From contig JNEU01000924.1 of assembly GCA_000697475.1 (NCBI GenBank), positions 1 to 64,000 of the forward strand: a stretch of DNA of 64,000 bases, in the 5' to 3' direction. The position numbers and the translations under genes were made by a program. The first letter of the stretch is position 1, and every line of letters starts with the position of its first letter. The DNA is from Lichtheimia corymbifera B2541. Taxonomy: Eukaryota; Mucoromycota; Mucoromycetes; Mucorales; Lichtheimiaceae. This document shows positions 60,754-64,000 of this stretch, piece by piece. Under the pieces are notes generated by a model, which saw nothing but the letters and a program-made list of their open reading frames with translations, ran no database searches and was not told the DNA's origin.

Positions 60754-62394
60754 CTATGCACGATGTTTCCGCTTTTTGTTATCATCAACCGTCTCCATTG
60801 CTTCCCACATGGCTTGATCCTCTTCATCTTCCTCATCATCCGCTTCTTGTTGTTGTTCTTCCTCATGCTGGAATTCTTCATCCACTAACAGACATGTCAT
60901 ACGCTGCTTGAGATACAACTTGTGCTCCACCTTTCGGAAAGTGGTCTTGGTTTCATGCACCCGTGCAAATCGATCCAGTGATACAGTGACAAGGTATGCA
61001 TCTTCAGGCGCTGACTCGGAAAACTTGGCTGCAGGTGCCATAGCAACGGCGGTACCACTACCAGTCAAACCTATCATCATCCCAGTGTCAATAGGCCTAC
61101 TCTTTGGTATGATCCTTCTTCTTCTTCTTCTTCTTCTCCTTACCCTTGTATTGTCCAAGTGTGCGTCCTGTCTCCACATCAATAACACGTACAGTGTTCA
61201 TGGTATCCGTGAAAATCAATTGCTGGTAGTTTTTGCCGATAGAGAGACTTGTCAAAGGTACTTTGCCTCCAACATCATGATCGTGAATAGGTCGTCGTTG
61301 TGCTTTGACGTCGTATACACGGATCTATCCCATGGATATAAATAACCTGTATACATGCACCATTCCAAACATCCATTACTTACTTGATGATAATGTGTAG
61401 CTGTTGCGATGCGTGTGCCTTCTTCATTCAAGAATTGCAAGTCCTCAATCCATACGGGCACTCGTAAATCCAACATGTCATTGGGAACCTATACGTAATA
61501 ATGAGCTCGTCTACTCATCAAAACCCAAAGAAAAACTTACATTCTTGGCCATAAACACCAATCCCTTTGCTTGTGCCTTTGCCTTTTGGTATCGAGTCTT
61601 TTTCTTCTTTTTCTTTTCATCCTCTTCCTTCTCTTCTTGTTCTTCTTCCTCCTCGTCATTCTTGTCTTGATCGTCCTCTTGCATGATGATGTTGGCATCG
61701 AAAAGTTTGAGATCATTTTCCTTGCCACCAGTAGCAAATAAATGAGGATGGGATGGGTGGACACGCATAATACAGAGATCTGGACCAGGAGCGGTTGTGA
61801 TGCAAGTGGTAGCGTTGTTGTTGTTGTCTGAGTCATTGTAATCCTCCAAACGAGTATATGAGATATGTCCAGTGGATGTACCAGTGATCAGGTACGTGTC
61901 GTTGGCGAAGAGACCAATGAATGTGCCCTTGTCGACACCTACGTTTTCATCCACATATTCACGCACAACAGCACCCGTCTCGGGACACATGAAATGCACC
62001 TTGCCATTCTTGCGAGCCACTACAAGCTAAAGGGGTGTGTATAAGTGGAAAGTGAAATACACCCAACCCAACCACGATCCAAGCCATACTTACATGACGC
62101 TTGCCGTCAATGACACCCCAACAAAGGTGCTGTACTGCTGCATTCTTATCGACACGACCAAACTTTTGCACGGTGGGTGTTGGAATCTGAGGTTCATTGG
62201 AGTCCTGATCCTTTTTGGCTTTTTTCTTTTGTCGTTGTTGTTGTTGTAAGAGAGCTTGTGCTTGTTCCACTGCATGTTTGCTGGGGAAGACAATGGCTGT
62301 TGAATGCGTATGGATCAGTATGCTGAGAGAATAATAAAAGGTGGTCGAACTCACATTTCACCAAACCGCTCTCGTCACCGGTGTAGATCTGCAT
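60754..62394 (-). CDS. NSA1: Ribosome biogenesis WD-repeat protein NSA1/WDR74
   Basis: Six exons (plus-strand numbers): 62355-62394, 62094-62296, 61541-62026, 61384-61488, 61144-61324 and 60754-61070; 443 residues. Nsa1/WDR74 is a seven-bladed propeller that joins pre-60S particles in the nucleolus and is released by the Rix7/NVL AAA-ATPase. Recognisable parts: MQIYTGDESGLVK at the start, VARKNGKVHFMCPETG, MRVHPSHPHLFATGGKENDL, DLRVPVWIEDLQFL, ATATHYHQIRVYD, QRRPIHDHDVGGKVPLTSL and a late LVTVSLDRFARVHE. An acidic/basic run (EEEEEQEEKEEDEKKKKKK, residues ~208-226) interrupts the propeller, and the tail is acidic then basic (KKRKHRA). Confidence 0.93.
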
Positions 62395-63325
62395 TTGGGT
62401 GAGTGGGTGTGTGGAGGAGAAGAAGTAACATTTTTTCTTTTTGACGGCCCTTAGTTTTTGTATCACCCACCACCACCTCTTTTTGCCACGCGCGCTGAGT
62501 TGTATTTGATCCAAAAAGCCATCCCACTCTACCCTCTTATTGACCACGCATGAAGGAGGATCGTTCTCATCGCAGTAAATCGATTGTCGGAAGAATGATC
62601 CGATGCATGGTGGCTCTGCAGAGTCGATCTAATCCGCAGCAACACATCAATTACCTTTTTGTACATAGTATCCATGCACACTTGATCTATCCGCAGCACG
62701 AGGAGTGACCACCACCTATTCATCCTTTTTAATCCAAATCAGAATCTGGGTTCTTGGTATTGTTTCTTTATTCCTTGGCGTCATTTGATCAGCAGCGCAA
62801 CTACCACATTACACAAGAAAAAAGCTCACACAATTGAGCGCCGCTGCACATCCACCCCATCACGGGAAATGATTGTCAAACGTTTTAGACATAAAAAAGT
62901 GATACAGTATGTATCCATTTATTCAATCTTGTGGTATCATGAAAATGGTCATATAAAACAGGGTATATACAGAGACGGGAGGGGCATACAAATGAAACAA
63001 AGAAATAAAAGTTGGCATAGATGTACATTATTACGTGTGTGTGTGAGTGAGGTGTTATCCCAGGGACGATGAAAGGGTGCCACCATGCGTGTTTACCCAA
63101 TCAGGTGGCAAGGAGATGGTGGTGGCGCCAAGTAGGGGTTCGAGACATATGTTGTGGACCTGGGCATGTGGGAGCGAGATATGACAACAAGGGTCGAAAA
63201 GTGTCTGGACCGTGCAGGATAAAGGTGGTGTTGATATGTGTGTGTGTGTGTGTGGTGTCATTTGAGTTTTGCGTCAGTGCCGGATAATGATTCGAGAACA
63301 AGGAGTGGTTGAATGACGCCAGGGA
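62395..63325. other. Intergenic region, ~0.93 kb, no gene seen
   Basis: Upstream of NSA1 and downstream of the zinc-finger gene. A short (TG)n run lies near 63235-63255. No supported coding frame or RNA gene. Confidence 0.5.
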
Positions 63326-63997
63326 CTAATCATACATTGAATGGACATGGTGGTGTTCTACTTGAGGCATGTACTGAAGAAGATGCTTCTGATCCTTATG
63401 TCGCATTAATGCATCCTTGCGACTAAACTCAGCATTGCATTGATCACAAGGATACAATCGTTCGCCTCGATGGACAGTCTGAATATGCCGTTTACGGTCA
63501 TGCTTACGATCGAATCGTTTAGGACACTCAGGGCATGCATAGGGTCGATGACGGTTCTTGTCGTGTGTCTTCATATGTGTTCCCAAATTATAACGTCGAT
63601 TGAACTGACGATGGCAGGTTGAGCATGTAAATACTTTGGCTTTGGCCAATGCTGGGAATAAATGATGCTCTTGCTGCTGATGGTGATAATTGATGCTTGC
63701 TGCGCCCATGTCAGGTGTGTTATTGACAGTAGTAGGCTGAGGAGGAGAATGGTACTGCTGCTGCTGCTGCTGCTGGTAGTAATTGGTCAAGTAAGGAGCT
63801 ACAGCAACATCCACCATGCCGGTTGTATTATCTTCATCATGCTGGTACATGACAGGAAAGTCATCGAGACCTTCATCAGGAGAAAATGGAGTAGCGCTTG
63901 GATCGAGAAATGGAGTAGGAGTGGGTGGCATCACAGATGCAGGCACTACATAGGGAGATACATCATCCTGCTGCTGGTGCTGATGATGATGATGCAT
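63326..63997 (-). CDS. C2H2 zinc-finger protein, possibly cut by the window edge
   Basis: The open frame runs from the stop at 63326-63328 to an ATG at 63997, three bases from the window end, so the true start may lie outside. At least 223 residues. Three C2H2 fingers lie at residues ~123-145 (CSTCHRQF...HMKTH), ~152-175 (CPECPKRF...HIQTVH) and ~181-204 (CDQCNAEF...HKDQKH); all Cys and His ligands are present. Ahead of them are His/Gln tracts and a Pro/Asp-rich region (PYVVPASVMPPTPTPFLDPS). The tail HVHSMYD is short. It is a probable nuclear DNA-binding regulator; no specific orthologue was recognised. Confidence 0.85.
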   Translation of the reverse strand: MHHHHQHQQQDDVSPYVVPASVMPPTPTPFLDPSATPFSPDEGLDDFPVMYQHDEDNTTGMVDVAVAPYLTNYYQQQQQQQYHSPPQPTTVNNTPDMGAASINYHHQQQEHHLFPALAKAKVFTCSTCHRQFNRRYNLGTHMKTHDKNRHRPYACPECPKRFDRKHDRKRHIQTVHRGERLYPCDQCNAEFSRKDALMRHKDQKHLLQYMPQVEHHHVHSMYD

Positions 63998-64000
63998 TGC

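Overview
The window looks like nuclear DNA of a filamentous early-diverging fungus, most likely Mucoromycota/Mucorales; I cannot name a genus. The reasons are dense genes with many short introns (mostly 50-85 nt, GT-AG with CTAAC-type branch sites), a fungal DASH/Dam1 kinetochore subunit, a fungal OPT transporter, AT-rich intergenic DNA, and a broken member of what I take to be a mucoralean multigene family. No tRNA, rRNA, CRISPR array or bacterial-type operon was seen. Exon coordinates were derived by hand from splice signals, reading frame and remembered family conservation; every spliced frame listed sums to whole codons.

Layout. 1-3.2 kb: the 5' part of a probable retroelement gag-like gene, then a degenerate 2.5-kb repeat unit. 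3.8-11.5 kb: a WrbA-type quinone reductase, a Ser/Thr-rich single-pass surface protein, VPS26 (retromer), a TMEM170-like membrane protein divergent from VPS26, and a Dam1-like gene with an extra C-terminal domain. 11.6-16.1 kb: a bHLH factor, a 68-bp tandem array, a frameshifted relic gene and a CA microsatellite. 17.3-22.3 kb: three co-oriented peroxisomal genes, PEX11, acyl-CoA oxidase (ends SKL) and an SCP2-domain protein (ends SKL). 22.8-37.8 kb: an OPT transporter, methylenetetrahydrofolate reductase, an F-box/LRR gene with three in-frame TGA codons, a Baeyer-Villiger-type flavin monooxygenase and AP-1 gamma-adaptin.

37.8-47.8 kb is a 10-kb repeat nest without an intact gene. Four copies (one near 1-3 kb) of a composite unit share the same parts: a MITE-like end, a decayed reading frame, a spacer and four degenerate ~175-bp modules. 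Two of them face each other around a core of five MITE copies and two long hairpins, one with ~345-bp arms that appear nearly identical.

47.9-64 kb: oxysterol-binding protein, a compact HSF-type factor, a class-3 lipase, a homeodomain protein, HID1, a PTS1-type enoyl-CoA hydratase/isomerase, ribosomal protein eL29, NSA1/WDR74 and a C2H2 zinc-finger protein at the edge.

Functional themes are peroxisomal fatty-acid oxidation (PEX11, oxidase, SCP2 and a distant enoyl-CoA hydratase) and endosome/Golgi traffic (VPS26, AP-1 gamma, HID1, OSBP). The most unusual features are the nested palindromic repeat system, GC-AG introns in two neighbouring genes, the Dam1 gene with a possible winged-helix tail, and the F-box gene whose only breaks are TGA codons.
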